Source: an uncultured Eubacteriales bacterium
Lineage (GTDB): Bacteria > Bacillota > Clostridia > Oscillospirales > Acutalibacteraceae
Reading direction: 5' to 3'
Length of the DNA stretch: 16,938 bases
Assembly: GCA_900320235.1 (NCBI GenBank)
Contig: ONRO01000317.1
Coordinates: 1 to 16,938 of the forward strand
Below, one piece after another: positions 5,236 through 13,251 of the stretch (positions are counted from its first letter, which is position 1; every line of letters starts with the position of its first letter). The translations under genes and the position numbers were made by a program. The notes beneath the pieces were generated by a model. It made no database searches and was not told the origin of the DNA. It was given only the letters and a program-made list of their open reading frames with translations.

Positions 5236-8200
5236 AAACTCAAGTCATTGGAGGTACAGGGCTTCAAGACCTTTCCGGATAAGACAAAGCTGAATTTCAC
5301 AGAGGGAATTACAGCGGTTGTCGGGCCGAACGGAAGCGGAAAAAGCAATATTAGCGACTCCATACGCTGGGTGCTGGGAGAGCAGTCGGCGAAGGCGCTG
5401 CGCTGTTCAAAGATGGAGGACGTAATATTCAACGGAACCCAGCAAAGAAAGAAAACAGGTTATGCGCAGGTGACGCTTTCCTTTGATAATAAGGACAGGA
5501 CACTGCAGTTTGACGGAGATGAGGTTGCAATAACAAGACGCTATTACCGCTCGGGAAACAGCGAATACCTTATCAATAATACAGCAGTCAGACTTCAGGA
5601 TATACATGAGCTTTTCATGGATACAGGACTGGGTCGTGACGGATATTCCATGATCGGACAGGGAAAGATCGACAGTATCGTCGCAACAAAGGGCGAGGAC
5701 AGACGAGAAATCTTTGAAGAAGCCGCAGGTATTTCAAAATTCAGATATAAAAAAGCAGATGCCGAAAGACGTCTTGATAAAACAGAAAATAATCTTGTCA
5801 GACTAAGGGATAACCTGAGTATGCTTGAGAGCAGGGTGGAACCGCTGAGGATACAGTCTGAGAAGGCAAAGGCATATCTTGAATATGCAGGAGAAAAGAA
5901 GGGGCTTGAGATCGCACTCTGGCTGAGGACTCTGGATAAATCAGCAGCAGCTGTAAGAGATCAGGAGGATAAGCTTGCGGTCGCAAATTCACAGTATAAA
6001 GATACAGAGGCGGCACTTGAGGCAATACAAAAAGAAGGCGAAGAAATCTATCTGAAACAAAGCTCTTATAATGCAAAAACAGAGCAGCTTCGCAGTAAGA
6101 TCACAGAAAATGATGAAAAGGCTTCTGAAAAACGCTCACAGTCAGCCGTGATCCGCAGCGATATCAGACATAATGTGGAAACTGCCGAAAGAATCCGGTC
6201 AGACGTTCGTATGTATGCCGATTCCGGCAGACAGCTTCAGAAGGAAATCGATAAAAAACAAAGTGAAATCGGAAAGCTTGAAGAACTGAAATCAGAGCAG
6301 ACGGAAAAACAGAATAAATATACAGATGACCTGCTTAAACTGAGAAGCGGAGAAAACGAATCCGAGGGTCAGCTTGAGGAAGTAAACCAGGCTCTTGCAA
6401 AGCTCAGCACAAAGGCCGGGGATGCAAAGATCAGATATATGACAGCCGAAAGTACAATTACAGAGCTTACCGGACGCAATGATGTCATAGAAAATACCCT
6501 CAAAGCAAGAAAATCCCAGATAGAAACACTTGATAATATTATAGAGGACTATAAGAAAATGTCGGCTGACTGCGATAAAAGCATAGAAGAGCTTTCTGCT
6601 GGTCAGCAAAAGGTTCAGGGAAGCATTGACCTGCAAAAGAAAAAATGCACGGAGTATCAGGAAAAGATAAACGAACTTGACCTTGAATCAAGACAGCTTT
6701 CAGGAAAGGCAAAGATACTTGAAGAGCTTGAAAATAACCTTGAGGGTTTTGCTCAGAGTGTAAAGAATGTACTGCGTCAGGCTAAAAAAGGCGGACTCGA
6801 CGGTATACACGGACCTGTTTCAAGAGTAATCAGGACCCCGCAGAAATATAGTACAGCAATTGAAATAGCTCTGGGAGCTGCAATGCAGAATATCGTAACA
6901 ACAGATGACGAAAGCGCAAAAAGAGCGATCGCCTTTCTTAAAAGATCCGGCGGCGGCCGTGCAACTTTCCTACCGATGTCAACGATCAGGGGCAGAAGTC
7001 TCAGCGAAAAGGGTCTTGAAAGCTGTGAGGGCTTTGTCGGTATCGCAGCAGAGCTTTGTTCCTGTGAGGAATGCTATAACGATATTCTTATGAACCTCCT
7101 CGGAAGAATTGTCGTTGCCGTGGATCTGGATAGGGCAGTCGTTATCGCAAAAAAATATTCCTATCATTTCAAAGTAGTGACCCTTGACGGTCAGGTCGTG
7201 AATGCCGGCGGTTCTCTGACCGGTGGCTCTCTTTCAAAGACTACCGGACTTCTGGGACGTGCAGATGAGATAGAAAACCTTAAAAAGCAATCTCAGGAAA
7301 AAATTGCCCGCCGTGAAAAAGGTGAAGAACTGCTGCAGAAAGAACAGCAGAAGCTGTCAGAACTGAAGGACGAGATGAACCGGATTTCAGAGGATATCGA
7401 CTGCGTAAAGGGCGATAAGATAAAGCTTGAAGCGGAAATAAGAAGCCGAAGCACTGAGCTTCAGAATACAAAAAGCTCGCTTGATGATGCAAAGAAAGAG
7501 CGTGAAAATTCTCTGAAAAAGCTTGAAGAGCTTACTTCTCAGATGGAAACAGCGAGAAAAGAGCTTGACGGCTACCGCAGGGAAATCAGCGAAAATGAAC
7601 AGAAGGTAAGAGAACTGACAGGTTCAAAGGATGAAATCGTCAGAAAGCGCGAGCAGCTGAGTGAAAAGCTTCAGGATATCAGACTGAAGCTTCTGAATAC
7701 AGAAAAGGATATCGCAGCAGCAAACGGCGAAATAGAAAATGCAAGGCTCAGACTTAACAATGCAGATGAAAGAATAAACCAGGGAAATGCAGAGGCTGAT
7801 GCCCTTATTGAAAAAAACAAGGAGCTTGAAAACAGCTGTAAACAGCTTGAAGCTGAAGCAGAACAGCTTGGAAAAGCTTCTGAAAATCTCAGGACAGATA
7901 TTGAAAATGTCCGTGCGGAAAGCATAGCACTTGAAAAAAGAAGCACGGAGCTTCGTCAGAATGAACGTGACAAAACAAGCGAACGTGAAAAGCTCAGCGG
8001 AGAGCTTGCCCGCCTTGAGGAAAGACGTGAAAATCTGCAGAAGCAATATGACGATATCACAGAAAAACTCTGGGATGAATATGAGCTTACAAGGCGTGAA
8101 GCTGAAAAATGTGCAGCACCGATCAATGATCAGGGTAAGGCACAGCGCAGACTTGCTGAGCTGAAACAGAAAATAAAATCTCTCGGCAGCGTAAATGTCG

Positions 8201-8805
8201 GGGCAATAGAGGAATATAAGGAGGTCAGCACCGAATATCAGTTTATGAAGGTGCAGATAGGTGATGTGGAAAAATCCAAAGCGGAACTGCTTCACCTGAT
8301 AACCGACCTGACAAAACAGATGAGAGAGATCTTTATCGACCGCTTTAATCTGATAAATGAGAACTTTTCAAAGACCTTTGTTGAACTGTTCGGCGGAGGA
8401 AAGGCAGAACTGTCGCTTTCTGATCCGGAAAATGTTCTGACAACAGGAGTCGATATAAAAGTTGAACCGCCGGGAAAAATAGTTTCCCATATAGAACTTC
8501 TGTCCGGCGGAGAAAAGGCACTTGTAGCTATCGCTCTGTATTTTGCGATAATGAAGGTAAGACCTGCGCCCTTCTGTGTGATGGACGAAATCGAAGCTGC
8601 TCTTGACGATGTAAATGTCTACCGCTTTGCCGAATATCTCAGAAGGATGAATGACAGGACTCAGTTTATCTGCATTACCCACAGACGAGGAACAATGGAG
8701 GAAGCCGATGTCCTTTACGGTGTAACAATGCAGGACAGGGGTATATCAAAAATGCTTGAGCTGAATGTCAGCGAGGTAGAGCAGAAGCTTGGTATGAAGG
8801 CGTAA
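5233..8805 (+). CDS. smc: chromosome segregation ATPase Smc
   Basis: Core subunit of the Smc-ScpAB condensin complex that loads at the origin and organises the nucleoid. The 1190-residue product matches the family (about 1180-1190). Seen in order: an N-terminal ATPase head with Walker A GPNGSGKS (31-38, Lys37); a long charged heptad-rich coiled coil (about 170-500); the hinge (about 515-680) with the glycine-rich NAGGSLTGGS segment (657-666); a returning coiled coil; and a C-terminal head with signature LSGGEK (1090-1095) and Walker B MDEIEAALDD with D1118 and E1119. All residues needed for ATP binding and hydrolysis are present. The TTG start gives an N-terminus (MKLKSLEVQGFKTF) that lines up with other Smc proteins. 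The 40-base gap to ftsY suggests one transcript. Confidence 0.97.
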   Translation: MKLKSLEVQGFKTFPDKTKLNFTEGITAVVGPNGSGKSNISDSIRWVLGEQSAKALRCSKMEDVIFNGTQQRKKTGYAQVTLSFDNKDRTLQFDGDEVAITRRYYRSGNSEYLINNTAVRLQDIHELFMDTGLGRDGYSMIGQGKIDSIVATKGEDRREIFEEAAGISKFRYKKADAERRLDKTENNLVRLRDNLSMLESRVEPLRIQSEKAKAYLEYAGEKKGLEIALWLRTLDKSAAAVRDQEDKLAVANSQYKDTEAALEAIQKEGEEIYLKQSSYNAKTEQLRSKITENDEKASEKRSQSAVIRSDIRHNVETAERIRSDVRMYADSGRQLQKEIDKKQSEIGKLEELKSEQTEKQNKYTDDLLKLRSGENESEGQLEEVNQALAKLSTKAGDAKIRYMTAESTITELTGRNDVIENTLKARKSQIETLDNIIEDYKKMSADCDKSIEELSAGQQKVQGSIDLQKKKCTEYQEKINELDLESRQLSGKAKILEELENNLEGFAQSVKNVLRQAKKGGLDGIHGPVSRVIRTPQKYSTAIEIALGAAMQNIVTTDDESAKRAIAFLKRSGGGRATFLPMSTIRGRSLSEKGLESCEGFVGIAAELCSCEECYNDILMNLLGRIVVAVDLDRAVVIAKKYSYHFKVVTLDGQVVNAGGSLTGGSLSKTTGLLGRADEIENLKKQSQEKIARREKGEELLQKEQQKLSELKDEMNRISEDIDCVKGDKIKLEAEIRSRSTELQNTKSSLDDAKKERENSLKKLEELTSQMETARKELDGYRREISENEQKVRELTGSKDEIVRKREQLSEKLQDIRLKLLNTEKDIAAANGEIENARLRLNNADERINQGNAEADALIEKNKELENSCKQLEAEAEQLGKASENLRTDIENVRAESIALEKRSTELRQNERDKTSEREKLSGELARLEERRENLQKQYDDITEKLWDEYELTRREAEKCAAPINDQGKAQRRLAELKQKIKSLGSVNVGAIEEYKEVSTEYQFMKVQIGDVEKSKAELLHLITDLTKQMREIFIDRFNLINENFSKTFVELFGGGKAELSLSDPENVLTTGVDIKVEPPGKIVSHIELLSGGEKALVAIALYFAIMKVRPAPFCVMDEIEAALDDVNVYRFAEYLRRMNDRTQFICITHRRGTMEEADVLYGVTMQDRGISKMLELNVSEVEQKLGMKA

Positions 8806-8831
8806 AATCTGCTGCCCCGGAAATCTTTTTT

Positions 8832-8859
8832 GGAGGAATGTATGAATGGGATTTTTTGA
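8832..8859 (+). promoter_or_regulatory. ftsY ribosome site with an overlapping 5-codon frame
   Basis: GGAGG at 8832-8836 serves several ATGs in a row. The ATG at 8842, 5 nt downstream, opens MNGIF and stops at TGA 8857-8859. The ATG at 8846, 9 nt downstream, is the ftsY start in another frame; a third ATG at 8838 is only 1 nt away. The better-placed ATG is therefore not the ftsY one. The overlapping mini-frame could lower or gate ftsY translation, or may be incidental. Confidence 0.4.
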
Positions 8860-10120
8860 GAAAATCAGAGATGGCCTTAAAAAGACAAGGGATGCGCTTT
8901 TTGGCAGAATAGACAAAATGCTGAAATCCTTTACGAAGATAGACGACGACCTCTTTGAGGAGCTTGAGGAGCTTCTCGTAATGGGCGATGTCGGAATGTA
9001 TACAGCAGAAAAAATCTGCGATGAACTGAAAAAAAGAGTCAAGGAGGAGGGTATTACCGATCCTTCCGAGATCAGGCGTCTGCTTGAGGAGGTCGTAACA
9101 GAAATGCTCAAGGGCGGACAGGAGCTTGATACAAGCACAAAGCCCTCTGTTATCCTTGTAATAGGCGTAAACGGAGTCGGAAAGACAACTACGATCGGAA
9201 AGCTTGCAGCAAGATTTGTAAAAGAAGGCAAGAAAGTTACCCTTGCGGCTGCTGATACCTTCCGTGCGGCTGCAATAGATCAGCTGGAAATATGGGCAGA
9301 ACGTGCAGGAGCGGATATAATAAAGCAGAACGAAGGCTCTGATCCAGCGGCTGTCGTATTCGATGCGATATCATCAGCAAAGGCAAGGGGCAGCGATATC
9401 ATAATCGCGGATACAGCAGGCAGACTGCATAATAAGAAAAATCTTATGGGTGAGCTTGCAAAAATAAACCGTATAATTGACAGAGAACTTCCTGATTCTG
9501 CAAAAGAAGTTCTTCTTATCCTTGACGCAACAACAGGACAGAATGCTGTCAATCAGACAAAGGAATTCAGGACAGCAGCCGGAATAACCGGTATCGTTCT
9601 TACAAAGCTTGACGGTACAGCAAAGGGCGGCGTTGTCCTTGCAATCAAGGAGGAACTTGATGTTCCGGTAAAATTCATAGGTGTAGGCGAACAGGTGGAC
9701 GATCTTCAGCCGTTTGTTCCCGAGGAATTTGCAAAGGCATTGTTTGCCGATGAAAATGCAATCGAGGAAGCAGCAAATGCAGAGGCAGAAAGAGAAAGTG
9801 CAGAAAATGCGCCGGCTGCTGAAACAGAGGAAATGCCTGAAGAGCATAAGCCGGCAACAGCTGATATCTGGGCTCAGATAGATGCTGAGGCAGAAGCTGA
9901 AAAACAGCAGCTTGAACAGGATGAGGAAGCTCAGAAGCAGCAGCAGCTCGAACAGGAACAGGCAAGACAGGCAGCTGAAGCAGAAAGACAGCAGAAAAGA
10001 GAAGAAAGAAAAAGCCGTGCCAAAAAACGCAACTGGAGTACATCTGCGTCTGAGAGTACACCGGCAGCTGAAGATGATGACTGGCTCAGATCATGGCGTG
10101 AGGGCGGAAATAACGACTGA
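8846..10120 (+). CDS. ftsY: signal recognition particle receptor FtsY, with long C-terminal tail
   Basis: SRP-GTPase that docks ribosome-SRP complexes at the membrane. The N domain starts at residue 1 (MGFFEKIRDGLKKTRDALFG). The GTPase has G1 GVNGVGKTT (107-115), DTAGR (189-193) and TKLDGTAKGG from 253, and the G domain ends at the usual FVPEEFAKALF (290-300). There is no acidic A domain before the N domain. Instead about 122 residues follow the GTPase: acidic and Ala/Glu-rich (about 302-345), Gln/Glu/Ala-rich with likely helix or coiled coil (about 345-385), a basic patch KREERKSRAKKR (about 386-397), and a Ser/Asp/Trp end containing DDDWLRSW. The total of 424 residues is about 120 longer than minimal FtsY. 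No frameshift is needed to explain it. Base and codon use of the tail resemble the rest of the gene. Confidence 0.96.
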   Translation: MGFFEKIRDGLKKTRDALFGRIDKMLKSFTKIDDDLFEELEELLVMGDVGMYTAEKICDELKKRVKEEGITDPSEIRRLLEEVVTEMLKGGQELDTSTKPSVILVIGVNGVGKTTTIGKLAARFVKEGKKVTLAAADTFRAAAIDQLEIWAERAGADIIKQNEGSDPAAVVFDAISSAKARGSDIIIADTAGRLHNKKNLMGELAKINRIIDRELPDSAKEVLLILDATTGQNAVNQTKEFRTAAGITGIVLTKLDGTAKGGVVLAIKEELDVPVKFIGVGEQVDDLQPFVPEEFAKALFADENAIEEAANAEAERESAENAPAAETEEMPEEHKPATADIWAQIDAEAEAEKQQLEQDEEAQKQQQLEQEQARQAAEAERQQKREERKSRAKKRNWSTSASESTPAAEDDDWLRSWREGGNND

Positions 10121-10162
10121 ATGAATAATTGAAAGAAATGTTTTGGGAAAGAAGAGATAGAA

Positions 10163-10744
10163 ATGAATTTTGTAATAGCTTCAAATAATGAAAAAAAGGC
10201 AGCGGAGCTTGAAAGAATACTGAAGCCGCTTGGCGTAAGCGTAAAGACTGCGGCAGAGCTTGGAATATCACTTGATGACGTTGAGGAAACAGGTCTTACC
10301 TTCAAGGAAAACGCAGAAATCAAAGCGGATGCAGCACTTAAAAAGACCGGACTTCCGTCAATAGCTGATGATTCAGGTCTTATGGTAGATGCACTCGGCG
10401 GCAGACCGGGAGTTTATTCTGCACGCTATGCAGATACAGACGAGGATAAGATCAATAAGCTCATGGGCGAGCTTGCAGCAACAGGCAGCGAAAACAGAAC
10501 AGCTCATTTTGCCTGCGTGATCTGCTGTGCTTTTCCTGACGGCAGAAAGATTTTTGCATACGGAAAGTGTGACGGAAATATCGGTTATGCTCCGAGAGGA
10601 AACAATGGCTTCGGCTATGATCCTATATTTTTCGTTGAAGGAAACAAAACCTTTGCAGAGCTTACTGATACACAGAAGGATGCAATGAGTCACAGAGGAA
10701 AGGCACTCAGAGAGCTGAGCGAGCTTCTCAGAAAGGAATTATAA
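10163..10744 (+). CDS. rdgB: XTP/dITP diphosphatase (non-canonical purine NTP pyrophosphatase)
   Basis: House-cleaning enzyme of the RdgB/HAM1 family that hydrolyses dITP, XTP and ITP to monophosphates, keeping deaminated purines out of DNA and RNA. The 193-residue product has the normal length. Seen: the N-terminal ASNNEKK loop (residues 6-12) that contacts the triphosphate; ADDSGL (68-73) with the likely catalytic Asp70; GRPGVYSARYA; GFGYDPIF (149-156), which binds the base; and SHRGKAL (176-182). The ATG at 10163 follows a weak AAGAAGAG purine stretch, and the gap to ftsY is 42 bases with no terminator, so it is probably in the same transcript. Confidence 0.96.
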   Translation: MNFVIASNNEKKAAELERILKPLGVSVKTAAELGISLDDVEETGLTFKENAEIKADAALKKTGLPSIADDSGLMVDALGGRPGVYSARYADTDEDKINKLMGELAATGSENRTAHFACVICCAFPDGRKIFAYGKCDGNIGYAPRGNNGFGYDPIFFVEGNKTFAELTDTQKDAMSHRGKALRELSELLRKEL

Positions 10745-10757
10745 GAAACCCCGTATG

Positions 10758-10790
10758 AGCTGCAGTGAACTGCAGAATGATCAGGCAGCT
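10758..10790 (+). other. alternative small hairpins in the yhbY leader
   Basis: In the 74-base gap before yhbY, CTGCAG (10760-10765) can pair with CTGCAG (10770-10775) around a TGAA loop, or AGCTGC (10758-10763) can pair with GCAGCT (10785-10790). The two pairings share bases and exclude each other. There is no T-tract. It could affect yhbY expression, or be chance in a short spacer. Confidence 0.3.
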
Positions 10791-10818
10791 GATATAATAA
10801 AAGAAAAGAGGAAAACTT

Positions 10819-11130
10819 ATGCTGACAAGTAAACAAAGAGCATTTCTCCGCTCACTTGCAACAGGAATAGATACAATCGTATATGTCGGAAAGGGCGGCA
10901 TGAGCGAACAGATTATAAAACAGGCAGATGATGCCCTGACAGCAAGAGAACTGATCAAGGGCAAGGTGCTGGAAACAGCAGATATCAGCCCGAGAGAAGC
11001 AGCCGAGCATATCGCAGCAGAAACACGCTGTGATGTTGTGCAGGTAATAGGCTCAAAATTTGTACTTTTCCGCAGAAATGCGGAAAATCCGAAGATTGAG
11101 CTTCCAAAGGCAAAAAAGAAAAGACAGTAA
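10819..11130 (+). CDS. yhbY: YhbY/YqeI family RNA-binding protein (CRM domain)
   Basis: Small protein of 103 residues made of one CRS1-YhbY (CRM) RNA-binding domain, linked in other bacteria to large-subunit ribosome assembly. Seen: the opening LTSKQRAFLRSLA, the GxxG-type RNA-contact loop GKGG (24-27) followed by MSEQIIKQADDAL, the central ELIKGKVL strand and the late VVQVIGSKFVLFR strand. A basic tail (KAKKKRQ) follows. The ATG at 10819 has AGAGG 7 nt upstream (10807-10811). In Bacillus subtilis the orthologue (yqeI) also lies directly before nadD, and that order is kept here. Confidence 0.95.
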   Translation: MLTSKQRAFLRSLATGIDTIVYVGKGGMSEQIIKQADDALTARELIKGKVLETADISPREAAEHIAAETRCDVVQVIGSKFVLFRRNAENPKIELPKAKKKRQ

Positions 11131-11159
11131 TGATAAACTCAGTAAATAAACCCAGGGAA

Positions 11160-11175
11160 TACGGAGCCTTCCGTA
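11160..11175. other. small hairpin between yhbY and nadD
   Basis: TACGGA (11160-11165) pairs perfectly with TCCGTA (11170-11175) around a GCCT loop, 17 nt before the nadD ribosome site. There is no following T-run, so it is not a terminator. Its role is unknown. Confidence 0.35.
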
Positions 11176-11202
11176 AGCCTGCCGCCGAGATCGGAGGAAA
11201 AA

Positions 11203-11802
11203 ATGAAAACAGGAATGTTCGGAGGGAGCTTCAATCCCATACATAATGGTCATACAGAACTTGCAAAGGCATTATTCAAAGAGCTTGAGCTTGACAGGCT
11301 ACTTATAATGCCGTCATATATACCGCCGCACAAATTTGTTGACAGTGCAGCTTTTCCGGATCAGCGCTTTGAAATGTGCTGCCTTGCAACAGATGGAATA
11401 GAAGGATTCGAGGTCAGCAATATTGAGATAAAAAGACAGGGCGCAAGCTATACCTATCTTACGCTCAGGGAGCTTCATTCACTTTATCCGGATGATGAGC
11501 TTTATCTGCTTATGGGTGCAGATATGTTTATGACGCTTCAGAAATGGAAAAGACCGGAAGTGATTTTCAGCCTTGCAACAATGTGCGGAATACCGAGATA
11601 TGACGATGATATCTCAAGGCTCATGCAGCAGGCAGACTATCTTCAGAAAATGGGAGCAAAAACAAGAGTGCTTGATGCAAGGGTAATGACAGTTTCATCA
11701 ACACAGATCAGGAAAATGGTCAGAGAAGGAAAGGATATCTCCGGACTTGTAGCTCCTGCTGTGCAGAAATATATAAAGGAGCATTATCTGTATCTTGGAT
11801 AA
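11203..11802 (+). CDS. nadD: nicotinate-nucleotide adenylyltransferase
   Basis: Joins nicotinate mononucleotide to AMP from ATP, giving deamido-NAD, an essential step in NAD synthesis. The 199-residue product fits the family. Seen: the N-terminal nucleotidyltransferase signature GGSFNPIHNGH (7-17, with the HxGH pair His14 and His17), the LLMGADMF block, and the C-terminal SSTQIRK motif (165-171) that contacts ATP. The start at 11203 has GGAGG 5 nt upstream (11193-11197). In B. subtilis nadD sits between yqeI and yqeK; here yqeG, a small gene and aroQ lie between nadD and yqeK. Confidence 0.96.
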   Translation: MKTGMFGGSFNPIHNGHTELAKALFKELELDRLLIMPSYIPPHKFVDSAAFPDQRFEMCCLATDGIEGFEVSNIEIKRQGASYTYLTLRELHSLYPDDELYLLMGADMFMTLQKWKRPEVIFSLATMCGIPRYDDDISRLMQQADYLQKMGAKTRVLDARVMTVSSTQIRKMVREGKDISGLVAPAVQKYIKEHYLYLG

Positions 11803-11865
11803 AAAACGGATGATTACATCACAGGTACAGAGTTTGTTATTCAATAAATTGCGAGGAGTAATAAA

Positions 11866-12354
11866 ATGGGATTACTGACACCGACTGTTGCGCTAAAGAA
11901 TGTGACGGATATCACACCCGGCCTTCTTCGGGAGCTTGGTTGTGACGCAATACTTCTTGATGTAGATAATACTCTGGCGCCGCCTACGGAAAAAACACCA
12001 TATGAGGGTGCGCAGAAATGGATAGACGAAATAAAGTCAAACGGTTTTCATGTTGTGATCTGCTCGAATAATTTCAGAAAAAGGATACTGCCTTTTTCAA
12101 AATCAGTCGGACTTGACTGTGTTGCAATGAGTCTGAAGCCGCTTCCGTTTGGCTTTGTCAGGGCAAAGAATAAGCTTCATGAAAAGCCGAAGTCTGTGGT
12201 TGTTGTAGGAGATCAGATATATACTGATGTACTCGGAGCAAATCTCGCCGGTATGAAATCAATACTATTACAGCCGAGATCATATGAACCCGGCGTTACG
12301 ATAAAGATACGCAGGGCAATGGAAAAGAATATCAGAAAAAAACTGTATAAATAA
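11866..12354 (+). CDS. yqeG: YqeG family HAD-type phosphatase
   Basis: HAD-superfamily (subfamily IIIA) protein of 162 residues. Seen: motif I LLDVDNTLAPP with the nucleophile and general-acid pair Asp32 and Asp34; motif II CSNN with Ser67; a lysine in the SLKPLPFGF segment; and the acidic motif GDQIYTD (115-121). The set is complete, so a working phosphatase is likely, but its physiological substrate is not established as far as I know. The ATG at 11866 has GAGGAG 7 nt upstream. In Bacillus, yqeG opens the cluster with yqeH, aroE, yqeI and nadD; here it comes after nadD, and yqeH is not in the window. Confidence 0.93.
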   Translation: MGLLTPTVALKNVTDITPGLLRELGCDAILLDVDNTLAPPTEKTPYEGAQKWIDEIKSNGFHVVICSNNFRKRILPFSKSVGLDCVAMSLKPLPFGFVRAKNKLHEKPKSVVVVGDQIYTDVLGANLAGMKSILLQPRSYEPGVTIKIRRAMEKNIRKKLYK

Positions 12355-12365
12355 GGAGCAGACAT

Positions 12366-12692
12366 ATGTCAATTTCAAATCCTGAAGTAATAGATGCGAT
12401 GACTGTTCAGGACGGTCAGCTGATAATGCTGATAAGCGATCACCTGAGATGGGACGCATATCAGACTGCACATCTTAAGATGCTGCAGGACAAATTAAAT
12501 ACTTATATCAGATATATAGATACAAAGGAATATAAGAAAAAATATCCGGATAAGGAGATATCGTCATTTGTGATAGATGTTGTATTCCTTTATCCGTATG
12601 ATACAGGCTTTGTACGCATGATCGGGCTTGTCAGGGACGAGCTTGAAAAACGCAGTATTACGATTAAGTACAGTGTCCGCAGTGACAGCTGA
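12366..12692 (+). CDS. small hypothetical protein, DUF6572-like
   Basis: A 108-residue soluble protein with no signal peptide or membrane segment. The sequence MSISNPEVIDAM, then ISDHLRWD, MLQDKLNTYIRYI and the KYPDKEISSFVIDVVFLYP strand resemble from memory the DUF6572 family of uncharacterised proteins, which share a DHLxW motif near residue 25. It is a real gene: AAGGAG (12353-12358) overlaps the yqeG stop and lies 7 nt before the ATG, and aroQ follows after 32 bases. The function is unknown, and neighbourhood alone does not assign one. The family assignment is moderate. Confidence 0.75.
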   Translation: MSISNPEVIDAMTVQDGQLIMLISDHLRWDAYQTAHLKMLQDKLNTYIRYIDTKEYKKKYPDKEISSFVIDVVFLYPYDTGFVRMIGLVRDELEKRSITIKYSVRSDS

Positions 12693-12724
12693 TGAAACGG
12701 CGGCAATAAAAGGAGAGCACAAAA

Positions 12725-13159
12725 ATGAAAAAGATACTGTTTATTCTCGGACCGAACCTGAATATGGTAGGAATAAGAGATGTCAATACATACGGTGCAC
12801 AGACTGCTGAAAGCATAAATGAGCAGGTCAGGCAGTGGGCACAGGAGCTTGGAATTGAGCTTGAGATATATCAGTCAAACCATGAGGGCGATCTCATAGA
12901 CAAGATACATTCCGCATACGGAGAAAAGGACGGCATAATGATAAACGCCGGCGCACTGACCCATTACAGCTATGCTCTGATGGATGCGATTTCCTCAGTA
13001 CATATTCCGACTGTTGAAACACATATGTCAAATATCGGAGCAAGAGAAGAATTCAGACGTAAATCGGTAATATCTCCGGTATGTATCGGTACTATCGCAG
13101 GCTTTGGCAAGGACAGCTATTATCTCGGACTCAAGGCACTGCTCATGCATCTGGGCTGA
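12725..13159 (+). CDS. aroQ: 3-dehydroquinate dehydratase, type II
   Basis: Third step of the shikimate pathway (3-dehydroquinate to 3-dehydroshikimate), by the dodecameric type II enzyme. The 144-residue product has normal length. Seen: the GPNLNMVGIR opening with Arg18, the catalytic Tyr23 in the lid loop, QSNHEGDLID (50-59), Asn74 and His80 in INAGALTHYS, ETHMSN with Glu98 and His100, and AREEFRRKS with Arg107 and Arg111. All active-site residues known from Mycobacterium and Streptomyces AroQ are present, although several flanking positions are non-consensus (INAGALTH for the common INPGAYTH; ETHMSN for EVHLSN). The AAAGGAGA site lies about 8 nt before the ATG. It is the only shikimate gene in the window and probably the last gene of its transcript. 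Confidence 0.94.
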   Translation: MKKILFILGPNLNMVGIRDVNTYGAQTAESINEQVRQWAQELGIELEIYQSNHEGDLIDKIHSAYGEKDGIMINAGALTHYSYALMDAISSVHIPTVETHMSNIGAREEFRRKSVISPVCIGTIAGFGKDSYYLGLKALLMHLG

Positions 13160-13198
13160 GCTGTTTGCTGATCAGTCAATGAGAAAAATAATAATCCG

Positions 13199-13242
13199 GC
13201 TCTGTATATGTTTTGAAAAGAACTGTACAGAGCAGATTTATT
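13199..13242 (+). terminator. terminator-like hairpin after aroQ (GAAA tetraloop)
   Basis: GCTCTGTA (13199-13206) pairs with TACAGAGC (13226-13233). The stem continues through a T-G and an A-T pair, one bulged T (13209), and then GTTTT (13210-13214) with AGAAC (13219-13223), closed by a GAAA loop. That is about 15 pairs in all. It is followed by AGATTTATTTG, a weak and interrupted T-tract. It lies 40 bases after the aroQ stop, where a transcript end is expected because a strong new promoter follows. The stem is well supported; the strength of termination is uncertain. Confidence 0.55.
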
Positions 13243-13251
13243 TGAATAAAA

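Noticed and set aside
4905..5432. A 175-residue minus-strand open frame over the radical-SAM end, the hairpin array and the smc start
   Set aside because: It lies mostly antisense to two solid genes, has low-complexity repeat-derived residues in the middle and no recognisable domain.
7624..8295. A 223-residue minus-strand frame opposite the smc coiled coil
   Set aside because: Phe/Leu/Cys-rich antisense of a Glu/Lys-rich coiled coil; a hydrophobic look is the expected artefact.
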